A DNA stretch of 64,000 nucleotides, taken from assembly GCA_001298545.1 (NCBI GenBank), contig LJCX01000024.1:62001-126000 (forward strand). The letters are read 5' to 3'. Made by a program: the position numbers and the translations under genes. Below are positions 10,950 through 17,759 of this stretch, one piece after another (positions within the stretch are counted from its first letter, which is position 1; each line of letters opens with the position of its first letter). The notes below the pieces were generated by a model. It was not told the DNA's origin, ran no database searches, and saw nothing but the letters and a program-made list of their open reading frames with translations. Origin of the DNA: Actinobacteria bacterium OV320. Its GTDB lineage: Bacteria; Actinomycetota; Actinomycetes; Streptomycetales; Streptomycetaceae.

Positions 10950-11019
10950 TTCATTGGCACTTCACCTGTCCGTGCCGCTAGCTTTCGCGCAGGATCTGCG
11001 GATCGATCGGGGGGTTCTG

Positions 11020-11199
11020 ATGACGAGCCGCGCAGAGGCGGAGCAACTGCTGTCATCGCTGGGTGACAACGACCTCGTGGAGGTCGGTGAGGACGGCAAC
11101 ATCTATGCCGCCGGAAAGTCGCCCGCCGGGTTCATCAACAAGCCGATCGTCGGCATCGCCGACCAGAAGGGGGAGTACTCCCGGACGGGCCGGTCCTGA
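11020..11199 (+). CDS. 59-aa small protein, first gene of the E2/E1/JAMM operon; candidate modifier or substrate
   Basis: ATG 11020 is preceded by a G6 ribosome site about 5 nt away; in-frame TTG 10954 and GTG 10972 upstream are less convincing. The product has an acidic helix-like N-terminus (AEAEQLLSSLGDNDLVEV), a short GEDGNIYAAGKSP middle and a C-terminus ending Y-S-R-T-G-R-S. It is too short for a full beta-grasp ubiquitin fold and has no terminal GlyGly, and I do not recognise the family. Because it is first in an operon of E2-, E1- and JAMM-like genes and only 1 nt separates it from the E2 gene, it may be the modifier (perhaps trimmed after Gly57), a cofactor or the target. This is inference from position only. 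Confidence 0.65.
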   Translation: MTSRAEAEQLLSSLGDNDLVEVGEDGNIYAAGKSPAGFINKPIVGIADQKGEYSRTGRS

Positions 11200-11200
11200 G

Positions 11201-11641
11201 GTGCCGGGCGAGGCGAGGGACATCAAGGTCACCCGCGGCCTGGTCATCGGCGCCGATCCGGTGGGCGGCCGGCTGGCCGAGGAGAGACGCATCCTGGCGC
11301 TGCACTTCCCCAGGTTCGTCCTGGACTCCACGACACCGCGCGCGGGCACGTGGGCGGTCGCCCGGGGTCCGCTGCGGACGTTCGCCGGCACCCAGTACGG
11401 CATCTGGATCGATCTGCCCGACGGCTATCCGCACAGCCTTCCGCAGGTCTGGCCGCACGGCTGGACGCCGGTGAAGAACCCGCACATGTACGCGGACGGC
11501 ACGATCTGTGTGATGCGTCGCAGGCAGTGGTCCTCCTTCTTCTCGGCGGCCGCGGTGGTCGCGAAGGCGGCGATCTGGCTCAACAAGTACGAGATCTGGG
11601 TCGAGCGGCAGGTATGGCCGGGCCCGCAGCAGCCCCACTGA
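11201..11641 (+). CDS. E2-like ubiquitin-conjugating-fold protein
   Basis: GTG 11201 follows the upstream stop by one base and gives 146 aa; the frame could extend upstream but would overlap the 59-aa gene entirely. Residues 66-105 carry the E2 signature: a strand Y-G-I-W-I-D-L, then YPHSLPQVW (E2 'YP..PP.v') and NPHMYADGTICVM, where Cys103 occupies the place of the catalytic E2 cysteine after H-x-x-DG-x-I-C. A Trp at 110 and a hydrophobic C-terminal helix follow, as in E2s. It would accept an activated C-terminus from the E1-like protein as a thioester and pass it to a target. I see no RING-type E3 in the operon. The exact prokaryotic E2 subfamily cannot be assigned by eye. Confidence 0.8.
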   Translation: MPGEARDIKVTRGLVIGADPVGGRLAEERRILALHFPRFVLDSTTPRAGTWAVARGPLRTFAGTQYGIWIDLPDGYPHSLPQVWPHGWTPVKNPHMYADGTICVMRRRQWSSFFSAAAVVAKAAIWLNKYEIWVERQVWPGPQQPH

Positions 11642-11674
11642 CCGGGGCCACCGGGCATCTGAGGAGGTCCTGGT

Positions 11675-12532
11675 ATGACCGCTGACGCGGTGCTCGACAC
11701 ATCCCGCATCGACTATCTCCTCGACACCTCCGAACTGGGCCGGGCCAGGATCGTCCTGGTCGGCCTGGGGAGCGGAGGGACCGTGGTCATGGAGCGCCTG
11801 GCCATGTGCGGCATCCGCGACTGGGCGCTGTTCGACCCCGATGTGCTCCAGCCGGAGAACCTGGTCAAGCATCCGGCGCGGCGCAGCGACCTCGGGCGGC
11901 TCAAGACCGACATCGCCACCGAATGGCTCGTGGACCGCAATCCGGCGAGCCGGGTCGACTCCTTCGCGCACGACGTGACCAGGTCCCCCGAGATCGAGCG
12001 GGCGATCGCCGGGGCGACCCTGGTGGTGTGCGCGGTCGACGACGCCGTGGCCCGCAACTACGTCAACGAGCTGTGTGTGCGCAGCCGCGTCCCGTGCGTC
12101 TTCGGCATGGTGTTCCGCACCGGGCTGGGCGGCGAGGTGTACGCCTATCTCCCGGGCGAGACCGGCTGCCACGACTGCAAGCTGAAGTTCTGCATGGACC
12201 GGGGCCTGGACCTCGACGACTGGCTGGAACTCACCGACGAGGAACAGCAGCGGATCTACGGCCTGGGCGAGACCGACTTCGCGGCTTCCGGGCTGGCCGC
12301 CGACATCTCCATCGTGGCCTCGTACCACGCCCACTACGTGCTCTCGCTGCTGGGCGGCCGCCGTTCGCGCTATCTGCTCCAGCCGAGTTTCAACTGGCTG
12401 ACCGTCGGCATCCGCCGGGCCGAGGGCCTCTTCGGCAATTCGTACGACAACACGCGCATCCTGCTCCGGCCGCTCACCGGGTGCCATCTCGCCTGTGGGC
12501 CGGCCACCGAGCCCGACACGGGCAGCGAGTGA
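11675..12532 (+). CDS. ThiF/E1-like adenylyltransferase
   Basis: The 285-aa protein starts at ATG 11675 behind a strong GAGGAGG site. It has the ThiF/MoeB/E1 adenylation fold: nucleotide loop VGLGSGG (residues 29-35), acidic pair DPD (54-56), NLVKHPARR (62-70) with the conserved Asn, Lys and Arg, Lys77, and VVCAVDD (117-123). CHDC (165-168) and a late CHLAC could form the zinc knuckle seen in ThiF/MoeB, and several cysteines (119, 134, 141, 173) are candidates for thioester formation. The family activates C-terminal carboxylates of Ubl proteins with ATP. It sits between the E2-like and JAMM genes, which fits an activating-enzyme role rather than thiamine or molybdopterin synthesis. Confidence 0.87.
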   Translation: MTADAVLDTSRIDYLLDTSELGRARIVLVGLGSGGTVVMERLAMCGIRDWALFDPDVLQPENLVKHPARRSDLGRLKTDIATEWLVDRNPASRVDSFAHDVTRSPEIERAIAGATLVVCAVDDAVARNYVNELCVRSRVPCVFGMVFRTGLGGEVYAYLPGETGCHDCKLKFCMDRGLDLDDWLELTDEEQQRIYGLGETDFAASGLAADISIVASYHAHYVLSLLGGRRSRYLLQPSFNWLTVGIRRAEGLFGNSYDNTRILLRPLTGCHLACGPATEPDTGSE

Positions 12533-12543
12533 GGACGGTGGAG

Positions 12544-13569
12544 ATGTTCGGCACAGCCCGGAAGAAATGCCCAGCCACGCTGCGGGTCTTCGTACGGCCC
12601 CGGGTGACGCATCGCTTCACGCAGGAGATCCTCGGCCATCCGAAGGTGGAGGTGGGCGGCAAGTACGTCGGGTTCATCCGGGGCACGAAGCGGTCCGAAC
12701 GCCTGGACGAGCGCCATGAGGCGATGGAGCGGCTGGAACTGCACGTCGTGGACTACATCGACGACGGGCCGCGGGCGGACCGCACCCCCACGTTCCACCG
12801 CGGCGACACCGAGTTCCAGATCCAGGAGTTCCGGCGGCTGGAGAAGCGCTACCCCGAGATCGAGCATCTGGGCAGCTGGCACAGTCACCATCCCAACCAG
12901 CTGCGCAACCTCAGTTCCGGGGACATCGAGGGATACCGGGACACGGTGAACGCCCAGGGGCACAACCACGACTTCTTCTTCGCCAGTCTGGGCACGGACA
13001 GCCGCGGTTTCGCGTCGGCCCGGCACTTCCTCTTCGTCCGGGGCGACCGGCACTACTACGAGCTGACGGGGGAGAACCTGATCGTGACCGAGGGGCCGCC
13101 CGACCCCTCCGGCTCGGCGGGCTCAGCGGGCGGGATCGTCGCGGTGCCCGACCCGGCGGCGCAGGGGCCCGTGCCGCTGTCGGTGCCGGGCTGGACCGAC
13201 TCGCCCCAGGGCCAGGAACGGCTGGCCCGTGACCGGGACCTGATAGCGAAGTACAGCGGGCTGCGCCATGTCGTCCGCTCGGACAGGATCGCGGTGACCG
13301 GCCAGGTGGTCTGGGCCGGCCGGGTCCCGGTGACCGTGCATGTGCTGTACCCGTCCTCGGCGCACACCACCGACGGGCTGCTGAAGGTGACCGTCGCGGG
13401 GAACCAGACCCTCGAGGTCAGCCTGACCGGCGACCGGTCCGGCGATCTCGCCTTCGCGCTGAAGGCGGTGGAATCCATCGCCCAGTGCGCGGCCGACATC
13501 CATCACCGGGCCCTGCACCGGCCGGCCGGGCCGCCCGCCCGGGGCGGCCAGAGCGGACCGCGGCCATGA
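12544..13569 (+). CDS. JAMM/MPN-type isopeptidase-like protein with extra C-terminal domain
   Basis: The start is ATG 12544, with GAGGA 8 nt upstream (GTG 12538 is too close to that site); 341 aa. The N-terminal half is a JAB/MPN domain: Glu36 in VEVGGKYVGF matches the catalytic Glu, and the metal motif is H113-S-H115 ... S124-x-x-D127. The His-to-Ser gap is eight residues instead of the usual seven because of an extra His (HSHHP). The C-terminal half (about 205-330) is separate: a helix ending RDLIAKYSGLRHV, a run of strands (ITGQVV-, VTVHVLYPSS, LLKVTVAG) and a closing helix, reminiscent of a UBC/RWD fold without catalytic Cys (inference). It would remove or mature the modifier. The next gene overlaps its stop (ATGA). 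Confidence 0.82.
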   Translation: MFGTARKKCPATLRVFVRPRVTHRFTQEILGHPKVEVGGKYVGFIRGTKRSERLDERHEAMERLELHVVDYIDDGPRADRTPTFHRGDTEFQIQEFRRLEKRYPEIEHLGSWHSHHPNQLRNLSSGDIEGYRDTVNAQGHNHDFFFASLGTDSRGFASARHFLFVRGDRHYYELTGENLIVTEGPPDPSGSAGSAGGIVAVPDPAAQGPVPLSVPGWTDSPQGQERLARDRDLIAKYSGLRHVVRSDRIAVTGQVVWAGRVPVTVHVLYPSSAHTTDGLLKVTVAGNQTLEVSLTGDRSGDLAFALKAVESIAQCAADIHHRALHRPAGPPARGGQSGPRP

Positions 13570-14285
13570 GCACGACCACGAACCGGCGCACGATCGCCCT
13601 GACCCATCGTGAACCGCCCGCCTTCCTGGGCGAGTCGGTGGGCTCGTCGCTGGGTGAGCTCCAGCACCGCCAGTCCGCCTGGCTGGTCTCGCGCAGCATC
13701 TCCGCGCCGGCGTTCACCCGCCGGCTGCTCGCGCGGGAGCCGGGCTTCGGCACGCTGGCGTCGTCGCAGCTGGGCGCGGCCTCCGAGGTACTGACGTTCC
13801 GGCTCGGCCATGTGCAGCGCTGGCGGCTGCTGTGGGTGGTGTCCACCGACGGGCCCAGCCAGTTCACCGACGAGCGGACGGTCCGTGTGGGCGTCAGCGA
13901 GGAGACCGCCCGGGAGCTGGCGACCACCATCGGTCTGGAGGCGAAGCTGGACATCCCCTTCCTCGCCGCGCAGGCCAGCGCGCAGTGGTCCCGGCTCACC
14001 AGGTCGACCATCTCGGTGAACACGGAGTCCGAGTTCACGCGGACGCTGTCGTACGACGTCCCCGAGGGCGGGCTGGACATCGCGCTGTGGCAGCTGGAGT
14101 CGCAGCTCGTCAGGCGTCTCGAGCTGCGGGCCGGTGCCGCCCTGCCGCCGGATCCGATGCCGCGCTGGGTCGAACTGGCGGTGACCGCCCGGGCCAGGAC
14201 CCGGGTGATCACCGTTCCGACGAACGTGGTCCGGGTGCTCACCAGGAGGGCACCGGGCGCCGGGGGCGGCGCCGCCGGGACGTGA
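13566..14285 (+). CDS. 239-aa protein of unknown family, last gene of the conjugation-like operon
   Basis: The start ATG 13566 overlaps the JAMM gene stop (ATGA), so it is translated with the operon. It has no signal peptide or clear membrane helix, and no catalytic motif I recognise. The N-terminal part (about 1-105) includes a WRLLWVVST strand. From about 106 to 185 the sequence alternates polar and non-polar residues with many Ser/Thr (for example TRSTISVNTESEFTRTLSY) and then VPEGGLDIALWQLE. This resembles the insertion strands of aerolysin/ETX-like pore proteins, but only in pattern. It may be the effector or the target of the E1/E2/JAMM system; both are inference. The C-terminus is Gly/Ala-rich (GAGGGAAG). 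Confidence 0.7.
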   Translation: MSTTTNRRTIALTHREPPAFLGESVGSSLGELQHRQSAWLVSRSISAPAFTRRLLAREPGFGTLASSQLGAASEVLTFRLGHVQRWRLLWVVSTDGPSQFTDERTVRVGVSEETARELATTIGLEAKLDIPFLAAQASAQWSRLTRSTISVNTESEFTRTLSYDVPEGGLDIALWQLESQLVRRLELRAGAALPPDPMPRWVELAVTARARTRVITVPTNVVRVLTRRAPGAGGGAAGT

Positions 14286-14323
14286 GTGCGCGCACGGGGG
14301 CGGAGACACGTCCCGGCGGCAGC

Positions 14324-16258
14324 TCAGCGGATGGGACGGTGGACGTTCGTCCGCTCGCTGGGTCCCGGTGTGGTGTCGGCGATCCAGGGTCCGTCCCCGG
14401 ACGGGTCGATGATGCCGTGCTCCAGCCACTCGTAGGTGCCGGCCATGACGCCCTTGACGACCTTGCCGTCCACGTCGTCGGTGTTGCTCCAGAGCCGGCC
14501 GAAGAGCTCGTCGACGCGGATCCGGGACTGGCGGCAGAAGGCGTCGGCGAGCTGGTAGGCCTCCCGGCCGTTCTCGCCGCGCGAGCGCAGCAGTTCGGCG
14601 CGCACGCAGGCCGCGCTCATCGCGAACAGCTCCGCGCCGATGTCGACGATCCGGCCGAGGAAGGCCTGCTTGGTCTCCATCCGGCCCTGCCACCGGGACA
14701 TGGCGTAGAAGGTGGAGCGGGCGAGCTTGCGGGAGTGCCGCTCGACGTGCCGCAGATGCGGGGAGAGATCGATGCCGTGCTTGAACTCCGCGTAGGAGGA
14801 CGGCAGTTGGCCCGGTCCCGCCACCAGTTTCGGCAGCCACTTGGCGTAGAAGACGCCCGCGTTCGCACCCGCCCTCGCCTTGTCCTGAAGGGACTTGTCG
14901 GGGTCGATCAGGTCACCGGCGACCGAGAGGTGGGCGTCGACGGCCTCCCGGGCGATGAGCAGGTGCATGATCTCCGTCGAGCCCTCGAAGATGCGGTTGA
15001 TCCGCAGGTCGCGCAGGACCTGCTCGGCGGGGACGGCCTTCTCGCCGCGGGCGGCCAGCGAGGCCGCCGTCTCGAAGCCGCGGCCGCCGCGGATCTGGAC
15101 CAGCTCGTCGGCCATGCGCCAGCCCAGCTCGGAGGCGATGAGCTTGGCCAGCGCGCCCTCGATCCGGATGTCGTTGCGGTCCTCGTCCGCCATCTGCGAG
15201 GACAGGTCGAGCACCGCCTCCAGGGCGAAGGTGGTCGCCGCGATGAAGCTGATCTTCGCGCCGACGGCCTCGTGGTGGGCGATCGGCCTGCCCCACTGCT
15301 CACGGGCCGCGGACCACTCACGGGCGATCTTCAGCGACCACTTGCCCGCCGCCACGCAGGACGCGGGCAGCGAGAGCCGTCCGGTGTTGAGCGTGGTCAG
15401 CGCGATCTTCAGGCCCACGCCTTCGGGGCCGATGCGGTTCGCGGCCGGGACCCGGACCTGGTGGAAGCGGGTCACGCCGTTCTCGATGCCGCGCAGGCCC
15501 ATGAAGGCGTTGCGGTTCTCGACGGTGATGCCGGGCGAGTCCGCCTCCACGACGAAGGCGGTGATGCCGCCCCGGTGGCCCTCGCTCTTCGGCACCCGGG
15601 CCATCACGACCAGCAGGTCGGCGACCACCCCGTTGGTGGTCCACAGCTTCACCCCGTCGAGCACGTAGTCGTCCCCCTCCGGCACCGCGCTCGTCGCGAG
15701 CCGCGCCGGGTCGGAGCCGACGTCCGGCTCGGTGAGGAGGAAGGCGCTGATGTCGGTGCGGGCGCAGCGCGGCAGGAACCGCTGCTTCTGTTCCGGGGTG
15801 CCGAACAGCTTCAGCGGCTGCGGTACGCCGATCGACTGGTGCGCCGAGAGCAGCACGCCGACCGCGGGGCTGACCGAGCCGACCAGGGCCAGCGCCTTGT
15901 TGTAGTAGACCTGGGTGAGGCCGAGGCCGCCGTACTTGGGGTCGATCTTCATGCCGAGGGCGCCGAGCTCCTTGAGCCCGTTGATCACCTCGTCGGGGAT
16001 GCGGGCCTCACGCTCGATGAGGGCCGAGTCCACCTTCGTCTCGCAGAAGGCGCGGAGTTTCGTCAGGAACTGCTCACCGCGCCGGACGGCCTCGTCGGTG
16101 GGCAGCGGATGGGGATGGATGAGGTCCAGCCGGAAGCGGCCGAGGAACAGTTCCTTGCCGAAGCTGGGCTTGCGCCAGTCCTGCTCCCGCGCTGCCTCGG
16201 CGACCTGGCGCGCCTCGCGCTCGGTGACAGTGGGTTTCTTGAGGGGTGGTGCGGACAT
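14324..16258 (-). CDS. Large acyl-CoA dehydrogenase (VLCAD/ACAD9-like length)
   Basis: The 644-aa flavoprotein would oxidise acyl-CoA to enoyl-CoA. The start ATG 16258 has GAGGTGAG upstream. The acyl-CoA dehydrogenase core covers about residues 60-420: LTEPDVGSDPARL and KLWTTNGVVADLLVVMA are the FAD/substrate loops, and IRGGRGFETAASLA plus RINRIFEGSTEIMHLLIARE form the C-terminal helical block. The extra C-terminal 200 residues are the helical extension of the long-chain type. The substrate is unknown. Orientation is divergent from the lacI gene and convergent with the conjugation-like operon. Confidence 0.93.
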   Translation of the reverse strand: MSAPPLKKPTVTEREARQVAEAAREQDWRKPSFGKELFLGRFRLDLIHPHPLPTDEAVRRGEQFLTKLRAFCETKVDSALIEREARIPDEVINGLKELGALGMKIDPKYGGLGLTQVYYNKALALVGSVSPAVGVLLSAHQSIGVPQPLKLFGTPEQKQRFLPRCARTDISAFLLTEPDVGSDPARLATSAVPEGDDYVLDGVKLWTTNGVVADLLVVMARVPKSEGHRGGITAFVVEADSPGITVENRNAFMGLRGIENGVTRFHQVRVPAANRIGPEGVGLKIALTTLNTGRLSLPASCVAAGKWSLKIAREWSAAREQWGRPIAHHEAVGAKISFIAATTFALEAVLDLSSQMADEDRNDIRIEGALAKLIASELGWRMADELVQIRGGRGFETAASLAARGEKAVPAEQVLRDLRINRIFEGSTEIMHLLIAREAVDAHLSVAGDLIDPDKSLQDKARAGANAGVFYAKWLPKLVAGPGQLPSSYAEFKHGIDLSPHLRHVERHSRKLARSTFYAMSRWQGRMETKQAFLGRIVDIGAELFAMSAACVRAELLRSRGENGREAYQLADAFCRQSRIRVDELFGRLWSNTDDVDGKVVKGVMAGTYEWLEHGIIDPSGDGPWIADTTPGPSERTNVHRPIR

Positions 16259-16301
16259 GAGGCTCACCTCGCCGCGAATCGGGATCTCGGGCCACATTGG
16301 T

Positions 16302-16336
16302 TACCGATGGGTGCTACCCGATCGTTGGTACCCGAT
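16302..16336 (-). promoter_or_regulatory. Three direct TACC(C)GAT repeats upstream of the acyl-CoA dehydrogenase gene
   Basis: TACCGAT (16302-16308), TACCCGAT (16315-16322) and TACCCGAT (16329-16336) recur at 13-14-bp spacing, 44-78 bp upstream of the dehydrogenase start. Two of them are preceded by TTGG. They could be operator half-sites on one face of the helix; no regulator is assigned. The rest of the 413-bp divergent gap (16259-16671) holds no gene, only these repeats and the two LacI-type palindromes. Confidence 0.4.
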
Positions 16337-16549
16337 CCGGGGCGAGGTGGCCACCCCACGCGCGTGCGTCCGGCCGGTGTCGAAGACGTACGGCCGCGGT
16401 CCGGGTGGCCGGTTCCCTTCGAGGCCCGGCATCCGCTCCGCCGCCGGGGACCCACGCGTCGCCGGTGCGGAGCTTGCTCCGAACGAGTGGCGGCCGCGGG
16501 GGCCGGAAAAGCGTGCCGTACTCTTCTCCACCATTCCCCCACAACTCGC

Positions 16550-16567
16550 TGTCGAAGCGCTTCGACA
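16550..16567. promoter_or_regulatory. LacI-type operator, perfect 18-bp palindrome
   Basis: TGTCGAAGCGCTTCGACA is perfectly self-complementary around the central GC step. It lies 105-122 bp upstream of the lacI start, and its core GAAGCGCTTC recurs at three other sites in the locus. Confidence 0.8.
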
Positions 16568-16638
16568 ACCTATGGACACCCACCCCCGCTAGAGCTACTG
16601 TCGAACCACCCTCACCCGCCCCTGTTCGCCCTGCGCAC

Positions 16639-16655
16639 TGTCGAAGCGCTTCACA
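16639..16655. promoter_or_regulatory. Second LacI-type operator upstream of lacI
   Basis: TGTCGAAGCGCTTCACA shares the GAAGCGCTTC core and lies 17 bp before the lacI start codon, a position suited to autorepression. Confidence 0.75.
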
Positions 16656-16671
16656 AAACTTGGAGAGCTGG

Positions 16672-17685
16672 ATGGTCACCCTCGCCGAGGTCGCCCAGCA
16701 CGCCGGAGTCTCGGCGAGCACGGTGAGCTATGTCCTCAGTGGCAAGCGGTCCATCTCCACGAACACCCGGCAGCGGGTCGAACAGAGCATCCGGGAACTC
16801 GGCTACCACCCGAACGCGGGCGCCCGCGCACTGGCCAGCAGCAAGTCCAACATCATCGCGCTGATGATCCCGCTGCGCACCGACATCTATGTGCCGGTGA
16901 TGATGGAGATCGCCATCGCGGTGGCCACCACGGCGCGCACCCACGGGTACGACGTCCTGCTGCTCACCGGCGAGGAGGGTTCCGACGCCGTCCGCCGCGT
17001 CACCGGCAGCGGGCTCGCCGACGCGATGATCCTGATGGACGTCGAACTCGACGACGAGCGGCTGCCGCTGCTGCGCTCCACCGACCAGCCGTCCGTGCTG
17101 ATCGGACTGCCCGCCGACACCTCCGGTCTGACCTGCGTCGATCTGGATTTCGCGGCGACCGGCGCGCTGTGCGTGGAGCACCTGGCGATGCTGGGGCACC
17201 GTGACATCGCTGTCATCGGCGAGGCGCCGGCCGTCTACGAACGGCACACCGGCTTCGCCGAGCGCACCCTCGACGGACTCCGGTACCGGGCGAAGGAGCT
17301 GGGCCTGCGGCTGCTGCACCGCCCGTGCGAGGGCGGGTACGACGCGATGGCCGTGACCCTGGCCCGGGTCCTCGACGAGCGTCCGGGCACCACCGGGTTC
17401 GTCGTCCAGAACGAGTCGGCGGTCGAGCCGCTGCTCGCGTTGCTGCGCCAGCAGGGCCGGGCCGTCCCGGAGGACGTGTCGGTGGTGGCCATCTGCCCCG
17501 ACCAGGTCGCCGTCCAGGCCTCGGTGCGGCTGACGTCGGTCGCCATCCCCGCGCAGGAGATGGGCCGGAACGCCGTGGAACGCCTCGTCGCCAAGCTGCA
17601 GGGACACGGCAGCGACGAAGTCGTGCTGATCGCGCCCGAGCTGACGGTCCGGGCGAGCACGGGCCCGGCACCCACCGCCTCCTGA
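16672..17685 (+). CDS. LacI-family transcriptional regulator of the xyloglucan-type locus
   Basis: The 337-aa repressor starts at ATG 16672. Residues 1-50 are a LacI helix-turn-helix with hinge (VTLAEVAQHAGVSASTVSYVLSGKRSIS ... GYHPNAGARAL), followed by a periplasmic-binding-protein-like sugar domain. Long in-frame extensions upstream would cross both operators and are rejected. The gene is followed 74 bp later by a GH31 gene on the same strand. Palindromes with core GAAGCGCTTC lie upstream of this gene and in the transporter/GH3 promoter, matching the LacI operator type, so it probably autoregulates and controls the whole locus. The inducer is likely an imported oligosaccharide (inference). 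Confidence 0.92.
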   Translation: MVTLAEVAQHAGVSASTVSYVLSGKRSISTNTRQRVEQSIRELGYHPNAGARALASSKSNIIALMIPLRTDIYVPVMMEIAIAVATTARTHGYDVLLLTGEEGSDAVRRVTGSGLADAMILMDVELDDERLPLLRSTDQPSVLIGLPADTSGLTCVDLDFAATGALCVEHLAMLGHRDIAVIGEAPAVYERHTGFAERTLDGLRYRAKELGLRLLHRPCEGGYDAMAVTLARVLDERPGTTGFVVQNESAVEPLLALLRQQGRAVPEDVSVVAICPDQVAVQASVRLTSVAIPAQEMGRNAVERLVAKLQGHGSDEVVLIAPELTVRASTGPAPTAS

Positions 17686-17759
17686 CCCACCCCGCTCTTT
17701 CGTCGTCGCGCCCTTGCCAGGGCACCGCCATGTCTGCACTCCTTCAAGGAGCACCTCAC

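Noticed and set aside
11675..12532. Thiamine or molybdopterin biosynthesis role for the ThiF-like protein
   Set aside because: No thiS, thiG, moaD or moeA gene is nearby, whereas E2-like and JAMM genes flank it directly.
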